Of a stretch of DNA of 39,028 nucleotides, positions 1 through 7,907 are shown in pieces (the stretch's first letter is position 1; each line of letters begins with the position of its first letter). The DNA lies in assembly GCA_000309865.1 (NCBI GenBank), contig AMGN01000056.1, positions 1 through 39,028 of the forward strand, written 5' to 3'. This stretch comes from Methanobacterium sp. Maddingley MBC34. Lineage in GTDB: Archaea; Methanobacteriota; Methanobacteria; Methanobacteriales; Methanobacteriaceae. A program made the translations under genes and the position numbers. The notes beneath the pieces are model-generated. The model did not search any database and was not told the origin of the DNA. It worked only from the letters and a program-made list of their open reading frames with translations.

Positions 1-38
1 ACATAAGTTTATAGCAGTCACATAAGTTTATAGCAGTC
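1..38. repeat. 19-bp tandem repeat, two exact copies at the window edge
   Basis: The unit ACATAAGTTTATAGCAGTC occurs twice head to tail and is followed by a diverged partial third unit (ACGTGAGTTTACGT). The array may extend to the left of the window. Two copies of the palindrome TCACGTGA follow at 37-44 and 55-62, the second overlapping the 3' end of the next gene. No function can be assigned. Confidence 0.85.
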
Positions 39-46
39 ACGTGAGT

Positions 47-892
47 TTACGTATTCACGTGAAAACTGTTTATCACGGTATCCATCTCGTTTTTATAATC
101 CAGAAGGGGTTTGTCAAAGACGAAGATCACAAAATATGCACTGGTGTTTTTCTGGAAGGCGATTCCTCTGGTGGTGAAAACCTTATCATTGGGTTTGTAG
201 TTTGCTTCCAGTTCATAGGCAGTGGTGTTGTCAATGGTGAGATCACCTTCATAATAGATCATACCATTGGCTAAAATATTCGAACGCCAGCTAGCAACCC
301 TGTATGTGAAGTTTTGAGTTAAGAGATCCTCCTTAAAGACTGAAAAGCTGTTATTCTCATCATCTGTAACTGTAACTATTAAGGAGGTTTGATTTGCAGT
401 GTTTGTAACATTCCAACCTTCAGGATAATTAAATGAGATGTTACCATTATCAAAATGGTTTTTAAGAGTATTCATCTGGGTGGTGGTATTGTTGCTCTGG
501 TTAGTGGTGGTTTTATTGTCACCTATTACCCACATTGCAGCGCTAGCCACCAGGATAATTAAAATAATAAGGCCTATAATGCCCACAATAGATTTTTTTC
601 TAAGTATTTTAGGGATATTTTTTTTCAAATTATCATAATTGAAATTTTCCTCTGATTCAGTTTGTGGTAATCTGAGTCTGGTAGGACCTCCATTTCCCTG
701 TTTACCATTACTGTTTTTTTTGGATTTAAGGGAATCAACCTTACTTGAAATGGAATTTTTTCCTTTTGTCAGTTTTAAAGAGCCAACTTTTTCTTTAATA
801 TCTGTACTGGCTTTTCCCAATTTGGATGATGAATCCTTTTTCTTGGTATTGTTTCCTGGTTTTCTTAATCGAGGAGGACCATCTTCGCTCAA
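47..892 (-). CDS. Membrane-anchored protein with PsbP-like extracellular domain
   Basis: 281 residues. The first 100 residues are hydrophilic, rich in Lys, Ser and Asn, and low in complexity; a motif is repeated there (GPPRLR at residue 5, GPTRLR at residue 69). One membrane span lies at about residues 102-123. The rest looks extracellular and carries many N-glycosylation sequons (for example NQS, NIS, NVT, NQT, NFT, NTS). The distal ~140 residues, with the pattern FNYPEGWNV and a final VINSFHV, resemble the archaeal PsbP-related domain found in many anchored methanogen proteins; that assignment is by pattern only. Start is TTG with GGGTAGTG upstream. It is divergent from the symporter. Function is unknown; an anchored surface protein with a long cytoplasmic tail is the safest reading. 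Confidence 0.75.
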   Translation of the reverse strand: MSEDGPPRLRKPGNNTKKKDSSSKLGKASTDIKEKVGSLKLTKGKNSISSKVDSLKSKKNSNGKQGNGGPTRLRLPQTESEENFNYDNLKKNIPKILRKKSIVGIIGLIILIILVASAAMWVIGDNKTTTNQSNNTTTQMNTLKNHFDNGNISFNYPEGWNVTNTANQTSLIVTVTDDENNSFSVFKEDLLTQNFTYRVASWRSNILANGMIYYEGDLTIDNTTAYELEANYKPNDKVFTTRGIAFQKNTSAYFVIFVFDKPLLDYKNEMDTVINSFHVNT

Positions 893-1090
893 TTATTTCA
901 CTACCCTTTTTCCTATTCTATTCATTCATTAATCTAAAAGATAATTTAACCCAAACTATTTTAACCCTATTTATCCTGGTCAATACTGGGTTATTATTGT
1001 TACATTATTTAAATTTTGATAAATGAGTACAGGCTTCATGTTTTAAGCATATGTGTGGTATAATTCAGGGGATTGATATTAACATTATTT

Positions 1091-1106
1091 AATAAAAGTT
1101 TATATA
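1091..1106 (+). promoter_or_regulatory. BRE/TATA promoter of the first symporter
   Basis: AATAAAAG followed by TTTATATA at 1099-1106 matches an archaeal BRE plus box A. Transcription would start near 1125-1130, leaving a leader of about 50 bases before the symporter start at 1176. The 893-1175 spacer also has to hold the divergent promoter of the PsbP-like gene; nothing else is evident in it. Confidence 0.6.
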
Positions 1107-1175
1107 TTGTCACCAGAGATTCAATAATCATTAATAATAATGATAAAATTGTTGGAACCTTAGGTTGTGATTTAT

Positions 1176-2789
1176 GTGGATTTAATGATATTGAGTATTG
1201 TTGTTTTAATATTTCTCCTGATAAATGGGTATGTGGGTTATGTTGCCTGGCGTAGAACTAAGAATGCTGATGATTATCTTGTTGCAGGGAGAGAAACACA
1301 TCCCTTCATCATGGCCCTGAGTTATGGAGCCACATTCATCAGTACCGCAGCTATTGTAGGGTTTGGAGGGGTTGCTGCCAATTATGGTATGGGAATCCTG
1401 TGGCTGGTGTTTTTAAACATCATCATTGGGATATTCATTGCCTTTGTGTTCTTTGGAAAACGTACAAGGAAAATGGGTCATAATCTCGGTGCTTTAACCT
1501 TCCCCGAGTTTTTATCAAGGCGTTTTGACAGTAGATTCATCCAGTACTTTTCAGGTGCGATTATTTTTATTGGAATGCCATTATACGCCTCTGTTGTCCT
1601 TGTAGGGATGGCAAGATTTGTGGAAACAACGTTGAGTGTGGATTATAATATAGCTTTGGTTGTAATGGCAGTAATAGTGGCAGTATATGTTATTTTCGGT
1701 GGGATCAAGGGTGTGATGTACACCGATGCCCTGCAGGGCAGTATAATGTTTTTTGGAATGATATTCCTGCTCATAGCAATTTACTGGATCCTGGGAGGAG
1801 TAACAGATGCCAATCAGGCACTCACCAATCTGGTGAATGTTGTTCCACAGAAGGCAACTGCAGCTGCTACTGCAACTGGATTCACGGGCTGGACATCCAT
1901 GCCTTCCCTGGGGAGTCCATTCTGGTGGACATTAGTCTCCAGTTTGATCCTGGGAGTGGGTATAGGAGTTCTATCCCAGCCCCAGTTAGTGGTGCGTTTT
2001 ATGACTGTTAAATCAAATAAGGAGTTAAACCGGGGAGTTTTGATTGGGGGAGTATTCATATTTGTAATGACCTTCGGGGCCTACGTGGTAGGAGCACTCT
2101 CCAACGTCTATTTCTTCCAGACAACTGGACAGACTGCAGTTCAAGCAGCAGGAGGTAATCTGGATAAGGTTATACCCACATTCATAGCTGCGGCCATGCC
2201 TCTATGGTTTGCATATTTATTTATGATCGCGCTCCTATCTGCTGCCATGTCCACCCTTTCTGCTCAGTTCCATGTTCAGGGAACTGCCCTGGGAAGGGAC
2301 ATATATGAGACTTTGGTAAGTAAAACTGGAGGATCATCAGTAAGAATGGCCAGGATTGGGATAGTAATTGCAGTTATCATTGCAGTAATTCTTGGATTCA
2401 TATTACCTGCCAGTATAGTAGCCCTGGGAACTGCCCTGTGGTTTGGTATCACTGCTGCAGCATTCCTGGCAATATACGTGGCAGCACTGTACTGGAGGCG
2501 AGCCACCAAAGAAGGTGCAATCGCAGGATTAGTTTGTGGTGCTGTAACCAGCTTGATATGGTTGTTATTCGGTTTTAAAAAAACAGCAGAACCCTTAGGA
2601 ATTTCCAACGCTTTAATGGGACAGTCGACTATTATTACCTCTGTACCCTGGCCAACTGTAGATCCCATGATTGTGGCCCTGCCAGTGGCAATTATAGTTA
2701 CTATTGTGGTTAGTTTACTTACCAAACCCCCTGAAAAGGAGTTCCTGGATAAGTGTTTTGAGGGAGTGGACCAGTCCAGGGGAAAATAA
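1176..2789 (+). CDS. Sodium:solute symporter (SSS family), copy 1
   Basis: About 537 residues, a full-length SSS-family protein with about 13 hydrophobic segments. Typical features are the N-terminal YVAWRRTKNADDYLVAGR segment, the FISTAAIVGFGG helix, the GGIKGVMYTDALQG region and a later SAAMSTLSAQFHVQGTALGRD segment. It should carry an organic solute inward with Na+; the substrate cannot be read from sequence. A GTG at 1167 is also in frame, but AGGT at 1162-1165 is correctly spaced for the GTG at 1176, and that start aligns with copy 2 at 25619. The two copies agree in roughly four of five residues by eye. Unlike copy 2, this one has no small accessory-protein gene in front of it. It is probably monocistronic. 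Confidence 0.93.
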   Translation: MDLMILSIVVLIFLLINGYVGYVAWRRTKNADDYLVAGRETHPFIMALSYGATFISTAAIVGFGGVAANYGMGILWLVFLNIIIGIFIAFVFFGKRTRKMGHNLGALTFPEFLSRRFDSRFIQYFSGAIIFIGMPLYASVVLVGMARFVETTLSVDYNIALVVMAVIVAVYVIFGGIKGVMYTDALQGSIMFFGMIFLLIAIYWILGGVTDANQALTNLVNVVPQKATAAATATGFTGWTSMPSLGSPFWWTLVSSLILGVGIGVLSQPQLVVRFMTVKSNKELNRGVLIGGVFIFVMTFGAYVVGALSNVYFFQTTGQTAVQAAGGNLDKVIPTFIAAAMPLWFAYLFMIALLSAAMSTLSAQFHVQGTALGRDIYETLVSKTGGSSVRMARIGIVIAVIIAVILGFILPASIVALGTALWFGITAAAFLAIYVAALYWRRATKEGAIAGLVCGAVTSLIWLLFGFKKTAEPLGISNALMGQSTIITSVPWPTVDPMIVALPVAIIVTIVVSLLTKPPEKEFLDKCFEGVDQSRGK

Positions 2790-2863
2790 CCCATGGATTT
2801 AACACCAAATCCTTTTTGAATTAGTTACTGTTTGAAATGATTAAGGCCTAAACTGGAGTATAA

Positions 2864-3706
2864 TTGATTTCAATGAAACTTGGAAATTATCAGTATAAAA
2901 AAACCAGTCAACTTAGTTGGGTGGAAGTGTTCCAAAATCCGTGTCATATCAGTTTTCAGACTTTCCAGACAGGTTCAGTGGTCATCAATCTGAAGGGTAC
3001 TTTAAATCCAGATCACCCCCGTGCTAGGGATATTGAAGATCAGGAACTGGAGGTTCCCATACTGGCACAGTGGGTACACCACCAGGAAAAGGGTGACTTT
3101 TTACTGGATGTAGGACTGGATTCATCCTACTTTAAAGACCCTTGCGGAGGATTAGAAGGAACTTCTGTTGATGAATACCAGCAGGAAGAAAATCAGAATA
3201 TTGCTTACCATCTTGAAAAAAGAGATATTAGCCTTAAAATGGTATTTCTAAGCCATTTACATTCTGACCACGCAGCTGGGGTGAGAGAACTGCCTCAAAA
3301 TATTCCATATATAACTGGTAAGGGTGAGTATAAAGAGTACCATCCAGAAGTCCATGGTGATTTTTTAGAAGGTTTGGAAGAGTTATTTGAAATTGATTAT
3401 TCCAAGGCACAGAATATGCCATTTTTAGGGCCTAGTGTGGATCTCTTGGGTGATGGATCTCTATGGGCAATCCATACTCCTGGACACACCCCTGGACACA
3501 GTTCTTTCCTTGTAAATGGGATGGATGGTCCGATTTTCATGGTAATGGATGCTGCATTTATTCGTGAGAACCTCAAACTTGGTGTGGCCCCCAGTGACTA
3601 CACTTGGAATACAGGGGTGGCTCAGGAAACCCTTGAGAAGATTTTAACGTTTTTAAGATTGTATCCTCAGGTTACGGTGGGCGCTGGTCACGAGGTCTTA
3701 AAATAG
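2864..3706 (+). CDS. Metallo-beta-lactamase-fold hydrolase
   Basis: 280 residues. The metal-binding signature HLHSDH spans residues 131-136, followed by a HTPGHTPGH stretch and an Asp in VMDAAF, the usual order of ligands in MBL-fold hydrolases with a two-metal site. GAGHEVL near the C-terminus supplies the last His. Members include lactonases, glyoxalase II-like enzymes and arylsulfatase-like hydrolases; the HTPGHTPGH pattern resembles AHL-lactonase/glyoxalase-type members, but the substrate is unknown. No signal peptide, so cytoplasmic. TTG start chosen because GGAG at 2855-2858 lies five bases before it; an ATG at 2873 would be too far. It follows symporter copy 1 on the same strand after a 74-base gap and may be independently transcribed. 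Confidence 0.88.
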   Translation: MISMKLGNYQYKKTSQLSWVEVFQNPCHISFQTFQTGSVVINLKGTLNPDHPRARDIEDQELEVPILAQWVHHQEKGDFLLDVGLDSSYFKDPCGGLEGTSVDEYQQEENQNIAYHLEKRDISLKMVFLSHLHSDHAAGVRELPQNIPYITGKGEYKEYHPEVHGDFLEGLEELFEIDYSKAQNMPFLGPSVDLLGDGSLWAIHTPGHTPGHSSFLVNGMDGPIFMVMDAAFIRENLKLGVAPSDYTWNTGVAQETLEKILTFLRLYPQVTVGAGHEVLK

Positions 3707-3863
3707 TTTTAAAACTGGTTAAGAAGTCTTTTTAATATTTTTATAAATTTTTAGAAATACAACTGTTATATCTGATTGAGTTTGAAGAATATCATAAAAG
3801 TATGCTAAAATGATAAGAAGGTTTTAAAGTGGGATGTAGTGGTGCTTTAGGTGAGGAAAATAA

Positions 3864-3913
3864 AACCTCTATGAATGTTATATAGCGAAAAACCAAAATA
3901 CAACTTAGAGGTT
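3864..3913 (+). promoter_or_regulatory. Inverted repeat that could mask the ribosome binding site of the next gene
   Basis: AACCTCTA (3864-3871) is the exact reverse complement of TAGAGGTT (3906-3913). The right arm contains the AGAGG ribosome binding site of the gene starting at 3922. A TATATAG at about 3880 could be the promoter, in which case the left arm would not be transcribed; this is unresolved. Confidence 0.3.
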
Positions 3914-3921
3914 GGGCTGTT

Positions 3922-4605
3922 ATGAATTCACAAGAAATTAAAATTATCGCAGGAAAACTTGGAGCAGATCTCTGTGGAATTACCCACGTAGATAGGTTTA
4001 AAAACGCACCACCTGGTTTTAATCCCACAGATATATATTCTAAGTGTAAATCAGTTATAGTTTTTGCAAAACGATTCCCTTCTGGATCTTTATCTGCCGA
4101 AAACTCCATTCCGTATACCCTTGTTCGTGATGTAATTATTCAGGAAGTTGATAGATTATGCATTGAATTTTTCCAGATTTTAGAAGATTTAGGAATCGAA
4201 GCCGTACCCATACCATCCAGTGATCCTTCAGAATACTGGGAAGCTGAAAATCAGTATGCTAGAGGTATCTTATCATTAAGACATGCAGGTTATTTAGCAG
4301 GATTGGGTCTTCTGGGAAAAAACACCCTTTTAATAAATGAAAAATATGGTAATATGATTCAGATGGGTGCAGTTTTAGTTGATATAGAGCTTGAAAGCGA
4401 TCCTATAGCAGATTATAAAGTTTGCTCAGAAGGATGTAGATTGTGCTTAGATTCATGCCCTCAACAAGCATTAAACGGTGAAACTGTTAATCAAAAACTG
4501 TGCAGACCTCTATCAAACTTCATAACAGAGAGAGGATTTAATATAGTGAAATGTCACGTATGTAGGACTGTATGTCCCCATGTTTTGGGTAATTCTAAAA
4601 AATGA
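3922..4605 (+). CDS. QueG-like [4Fe-4S] protein, two-cluster ferredoxin type
   Basis: 227 residues. The C-terminal third has two 4Fe-4S cysteine sets: C-x3-C-x2-C-x3-CP (CSEGCRLCLDSCP) and, after an isolated Cys in KLCRPL, C-x2-C-x3-CP (CHVCRTVCP). The middle (RHAGYLAGLGLLGKNTLLI) is the conserved segment of epoxyqueuosine reductase (QueG) and related reductive-dehalogenase-like proteins. It is shorter than true QueG (about 310-380 residues), lacks the HEAT-repeat end, and archaea do not make queuosine by this route, so it is more likely one of the uncharacterised QueG-like oxidoreductases of methanogens. Cytoplasmic. ATG start with AGAGGTTGG upstream. A copy of the A/B/C repeat begins directly after the stop codon. 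Confidence 0.85.
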   Translation: MNSQEIKIIAGKLGADLCGITHVDRFKNAPPGFNPTDIYSKCKSVIVFAKRFPSGSLSAENSIPYTLVRDVIIQEVDRLCIEFFQILEDLGIEAVPIPSSDPSEYWEAENQYARGILSLRHAGYLAGLGLLGKNTLLINEKYGNMIQMGAVLVDIELESDPIADYKVCSEGCRLCLDSCPQQALNGETVNQKLCRPLSNFITERGFNIVKCHVCRTVCPHVLGNSKK

Positions 4606-4675
4606 TCTATTCTAGAATGCGTTATGCGGACACCTTTGTTCGCAGTGTAGGGTGGGCCTGGGTCATGAGTTTTAA
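4606..4675 (+). repeat. Dispersed ~70-bp repeat, copy A
   Basis: Begins with TCTATTCTAGAATGCGTTAT immediately after the QueG-like stop codon and ends near the TTTTA at 4670. It aligns without gaps to copy B (6975-7044) with about a dozen mismatches, and more loosely to copy C (about 7660-7736). Core shared by A and C: CACCTTTGTTCGCAG. All copies have the same orientation and each also reads as a short peptide frame (here starting MRYADTFVRSVGW). Confidence 0.8.
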
Positions 4676-4790
4676 ATTGTTTGAAACTTTAGTTGCCTAT
4701 ATTGTCTAAATAGTTCTCCATTCAGTTTCATTTTCATCTTAAATAAGCAATCCCGATCTTTTTTTGGAATTTATTTTTGAATTAGTTAGG

Positions 4791-4850
4791 TTTATATATA
4801 ACGTGGCACGATATAACGTAGTGTGGTATAACACTACCTGATATATAAAA
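4791..4850 (+). promoter_or_regulatory. padR promoter with 15-bp phased TATAAC operator array
   Basis: TTTATATATAAC at 4791-4802 looks like box A. TATAAC then recurs at 4797, 4812 and 4827, and TATATA at 4842, so four blocks are spaced exactly 15 bp. A perfect 7-bp-arm palindrome, GTAGTGTGGTATAACACTAC, lies at 4818-4837, where transcription would start. This is the layout expected for autoregulation by the PadR protein encoded at 4864. Confidence 0.6.
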
Positions 4851-4863
4851 TGCGGGAATTGAT

Positions 4864-5193
4864 ATGGATACTAAAAAAATAGAAAAAAAATATTTACCAT
4901 TGACGGAAGCGGCTTATTATGTTTTAATTTCTCTAAACAAGCCAAGACATGGCTATGGTATCATGCAACATGTAAATGAGATCACCAATGGTCGTATTAA
5001 GATAGGGGCAGGGACCATGTATGGAAATCTATCCCGGATGGAAAAGGAAGGGTTAATAAATTCAGTTGCAGAAGAGGAACGTAAAAAAATCTATGAAATC
5101 AGTAAAAAAGGTAAAATTATACTAGAATTAGAGCTTGCACGCCTAGAAGAACTTCTTACTCATGGTAAAAATGAAATGGGGAATTTAAAATGA
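4864..5193 (+). CDS. PadR-family transcriptional regulator
   Basis: 109 residues, the short (subfamily 2) PadR form: a winged-helix domain with the signature LTEAAYYVLISLNKPRHGYGI at about residues 12-32 and KIGAGTMYGNLSRMEKEGLI at about 46-65, plus a short C-terminal dimerisation helix. PadR proteins repress their own operon and respond to small ligands or membrane stress. The stop overlaps the DUF2812 start by four bases (ATGA), a standard PadR-DUF2812 pairing. ATG start, with the GGGAATTG upstream giving only a weak ribosome site. The operator array in front supports autoregulation. PadR-DUF2812 units are common in Firmicutes, so lateral origin is possible. Confidence 0.92.
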   Translation: MDTKKIEKKYLPLTEAAYYVLISLNKPRHGYGIMQHVNEITNGRIKIGAGTMYGNLSRMEKEGLINSVAEEERKKIYEISKKGKIILELELARLEELLTHGKNEMGNLK

Positions 5194-5717
5194 AAGAAGT
5201 TAAAACTGTATGGCGAATGTGGGGTGGATGGGAAATAGAAAAAATAGAAAATTGGATGGAAGAAATGGAAAAAAATGGGTGGTCACTTTTTAAATTCGAT
5301 TTTACTATGATGAGGTTTCAATTTAAAAAAGATGAAAGCAGAAAAACGAGGTACTGTTTTGATTATCAGAGTAATGTGGGTGAAGATTATTTCGAAATTT
5401 TCAAGGAAGATAATTGGGAATTAGTGGATGAAACAATCAGCCCATGGTATGTATGGCGTAAATCCTACGAAGATAAGAAACCCTGTATTTACACCGATAC
5501 AAGATCGTTAATTGAAAGAAACAATCGACAAATCAGAAATATTGGTTTTGGGGCGATTATTAGCTTAATTTTACTGTCTTCTGTGTTAATAACCGGTTTT
5601 GATAACACAAAACTAATTTCGGCAATTTTAATAGTTCTCATTGTCTTTTTTGGATATTTAATAGCTCAACTTTATCAATATAATAAAAAACTCAAAAATA
5701 ATGCAATTAAATGTTAA
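5190..5717 (+). CDS. DUF2812 membrane protein, partner of PadR
   Basis: 175 residues. The N-terminal ~100 residues fit DUF2812: an opening TVWRMWGGWEIEKIENWM, a W/F-rich core and WYVWRKSY. Two membrane spans follow at about residues 118-138 and 142-161, with a short basic tail. It overlaps the padR stop by four bases, indicating translational coupling. Such proteins are the usual companions of PadR regulators and are thought to sense or respond at the membrane, but no biochemical role is known. Base composition is AT-rich like padR and the following oxidoreductase gene, suggesting the three moved together. Confidence 0.85.
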   Translation: MKEVKTVWRMWGGWEIEKIENWMEEMEKNGWSLFKFDFTMMRFQFKKDESRKTRYCFDYQSNVGEDYFEIFKEDNWELVDETISPWYVWRKSYEDKKPCIYTDTRSLIERNNRQIRNIGFGAIISLILLSSVLITGFDNTKLISAILIVLIVFFGYLIAQLYQYNKKLKNNAIKC

Positions 5718-5770
5718 ATCACGTGATTAATGGAAAAGTATCGGTTAAAAAGGTAATTATGGTGATAATA

Positions 5771-6742
5771 ATGAATTCAAACAAAATGAGGGCAGTAGTA
5801 TACACAAAATACGGATCACCTGATGTTCTTGATTTAAAAAATGTTCAAAAACCTACTCCTAAAGACAACGAAGTTCTGATAAGGGTACATGCCACTAGTG
5901 TAACTGCAGCTGACTGCCTGATGCGAAGGGGTGATACATTTATTAGCAGAGTATTTTTAGGATTCATAAAACCCAGAAGAAGAATTCTAGGAACTGAAAT
6001 TGCAGGTGAAATTGAAAAAACCGGTAAAGAAGTTAACCGATTTAAAGAGGGTGACCAGATTTATGGATTTACGGGTTTTGGGCTTGGTGCTTATGCTGAG
6101 TATAATTGTATGCCTGAAAATGGATCTCTTGTACTAAAACCGACCAATATGGATTACAATGAAGCAGTAGCCGTAGTTGATGGAGCATCCACTGCATTGT
6201 TTTTCCTTAAGGATAAAGCGAATATTCAAAACGGACAAAAAGTTCTCATAATTGGTGCTTCTGGAAGTATAGGTACTTTTGCTATTCAAATTGCCAAATA
6301 TTTTGGGGCTGAAGTCACTGGGGTATGCAGTACTGTAAATCTAGATTTGGTTAAATCTTTAGGGGCTGATAAAGTTATTGACTACCGTAAAGATGATTTT
6401 ACAAAAAATGATGAAAAATATGATATAATTTTGGACACTGCTGGAAAAAGTTCCTTTTCACAAAGTAAACCATGCCTTAATAAAAAGGGTAAATATCTTT
6501 TAACTAATGGAGGATTGTTGGATCGTTTCCTGATGTTGTGGACTGGAATATCTGGTGGGAAAAAACTGATTACAGGAATGTCAATTGAAAAAACAGAATC
6601 TTTAATTTTCATTAAAAAACTAATTGAAGAGGAAAGGATTAAATTAGTCACAGATAAGGTCTATAAATTGGAAAATATTGCCAAAGCGCACGATTATGTT
6701 GAAAAAGGTCACAAAAGGGGTAATGTCATTATAACTATATGA
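5771..6742 (+). CDS. Medium-chain dehydrogenase/reductase, quinone-oxidoreductase-like
   Basis: About 323 residues. An N-terminal GroES-like domain (MRAVVYTKYGSPDVLDL; GTEIAGEIEKTGKEV; GDQIYGF) is followed by a Rossmann domain with VLIIGASGSIGTFAIQIAK, the NADPH-binding motif of zeta-crystallin-type quinone oxidoreductases. No catalytic zinc ligands are seen, which favours an NADPH-dependent quinone or enone reductase over an alcohol dehydrogenase. An open frame extends upstream to 5711, but GGTGAT at 5761-5766 sits just before the ATG at 5771, and the family's usual N-terminus starts there. It is 53 bases downstream of the DUF2812 gene and probably in the padR operon, so it may be the detoxifying output of that regulator. 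Confidence 0.88.
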   Translation: MNSNKMRAVVYTKYGSPDVLDLKNVQKPTPKDNEVLIRVHATSVTAADCLMRRGDTFISRVFLGFIKPRRRILGTEIAGEIEKTGKEVNRFKEGDQIYGFTGFGLGAYAEYNCMPENGSLVLKPTNMDYNEAVAVVDGASTALFFLKDKANIQNGQKVLIIGASGSIGTFAIQIAKYFGAEVTGVCSTVNLDLVKSLGADKVIDYRKDDFTKNDEKYDIILDTAGKSSFSQSKPCLNKKGKYLLTNGGLLDRFLMLWTGISGGKKLITGMSIEKTESLIFIKKLIEEERIKLVTDKVYKLENIAKAHDYVEKGHKRGNVIITI

Positions 6743-7147
6743 ATAATCCATTCGTTCTACCTTTTTAGTAGATATTTAAAATTCCCTACTCTTAATAGAA
6801 ATGGTTAAAAAGGTGAAAAATGGATTCATACAGAATGCAAGGAATAATTGTGGAGTATTATTCATAGTTGCCACATTTGCATCAATATTTGGTTTCAGTT
6901 TCTATAGGTTTTGCCAGGGGATAATTTGAATTAAATGTTTACTGGCATTTTACATTCTTAACTTGTTTTCTTTTTCTATTCTAGAATGCGTTATGTTGAC
7001 ACCTTTGACTGCAGTGTAGGGTGGACTCTGGTCATAAATTTTATTTATAAATTATCTATTTCATCGGATTGTACACTATATAAGATAAATTCGTTGATAT
7101 GAGCAAAAGATAAAAAAAATCTATTTTTTAAGTGTATTGGTTAGAAG
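6743..7147. other. 405-base gap: possible gene remnant plus repeat copy B
   Basis: From 6801 to 6929 an ATG frame of 42 codons encodes one hydrophobic segment (GVLFIVATFASIFGF). A different ATG at 6820, with a better AGGTGAAAA ribosome site, gives only 15 codons. Neither is convincing; a decayed gene is as likely as a small membrane protein. Repeat copy B occupies 6975-7044. The rest is AT-rich sequence with no recognisable feature. Confidence 0.3.
6975..7044 (+). repeat. Dispersed ~70-bp repeat, copy B
   Basis: Shares TCTATTCTAGAATGCGTTAT exactly with copy A and aligns to it over about 69 bases without gaps, with about a dozen substitutions and no indels. It lies 230 bases after the oxidoreductase stop, so copies A and B flank the padR-DUF2812-oxidoreductase unit as direct repeats. 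Confidence 0.8.
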
Positions 7148-7594
7148 TTATTTTGGTTTTTTTACAGCATCTCTTTCTGCTGATGCTTGTTCTAGACCCT
7201 GTTTCCAAGCTATCAATCCCTCAAATACTTCTTCAATATCAACCTCTTTTCCATCAATAGTGGGGTTTTTGTATTCTATGGCACCCTCTCTTGAAAAATC
7301 ATCTTCTGATATTAAAATTCCGAAGTCCCGTTCTATCTCGGGTTCAATAACATCATCTAATGGGTTGTCAAGCCTTTCCTTAACATCAATTCTTAAACCT
7401 TCCAAAATATCTTCTGTTTCTGTGGGTAATTGGGTGAATCCTATAACGATTATTTCCCGTTCATCAAAAGCATTTATCAAGCTATACATCTTATTTTTTG
7501 TACCAAATCCAACAGTGTGAAACCAAGCTTTGCGGAAATCCTCGTATGTTTTCCCCTCTTTTAAACGCCTTTTTACAATTGCCACGCTCATCAT
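7148..7594 (-). CDS. Hypothetical protein, possibly dimeric alpha-beta barrel
   Basis: 148 residues, soluble and acidic in the C-terminal half. The N-terminal part (VAIVKRRLKEGKTYEDFRKAW) reads like proteins of the ferredoxin-like, dimeric alpha-beta barrel fold (EthD or ABM type), which begin with a strand and then a helix carrying an FRxAW-like pattern; this is a weak resemblance and no catalytic residues are recognised. ATG start after GGGTGAT. It is bounded by repeat copies B and C and is opposite in strand to its neighbours. Function unknown. Confidence 0.75.
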   Translation of the reverse strand: MMSVAIVKRRLKEGKTYEDFRKAWFHTVGFGTKNKMYSLINAFDEREIIVIGFTQLPTETEDILEGLRIDVKERLDNPLDDVIEPEIERDFGILISEDDFSREGAIEYKNPTIDGKEVDIEEVFEGLIAWKQGLEQASAERDAVKKPK

Positions 7595-7659
7595 ACTATC
7601 ACCCTAATATTTATTTAAATGAAATCGGTAAAATAATTTTGTAATAGTCTTAATAGTTT

Positions 7660-7736
7660 CAATTCTAATTCCAAGTGACTTATGTGGGCACCTTTGTTCG
7701 CAGCGTAGTATGTGTGCGGGTCATGAGGATTTTAAA
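7660..7736 (+). repeat. Dispersed repeat, copy C (diverged)
   Basis: The core GGCACCTTTGTTCGCAG and the following GGGTCATGAG match copy A, while the left part is more diverged (TCTAATTCC for TCTATTCTAG). Same orientation as A and B. The frame starting at the GTG at 7675 reads VTYVGTFVRSV, parallel to the peptide reading of A and B. It lies in the 313-base gap between the 7148-7594 gene and the hydrolase; the rest of that gap shows only AT-rich promoter-like sequence. Confidence 0.65.
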
Positions 7737-7907
7737 ATCTCTTTCAGGAATAGTATTAATTTTTGAGGGTCATGGTTTTTTATTCATCCAACATTTGTAC
7801 CAAAATCGTTTATTTTCTATATATGTCCCTGAAATATTTTTTATAAAAGGTATTATAAAAACTATAGATATAATCTAATATTGGAACTATCTAAGGGGGT
7901 ATTATGT

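Noticed and set aside
3922..4605. True epoxyqueuosine reductase (queG)
   Set aside because: The protein is about 100 residues too short, lacks the C-terminal repeats, and archaea use archaeosine rather than this queuosine step.
4606..7736. Insertion sequence or integron explanation for the A/B/C repeats
   Set aside because: No transposase or integrase is encoded between or beside the copies, and the copies have no terminal inverted repeats or target duplications that I can see.
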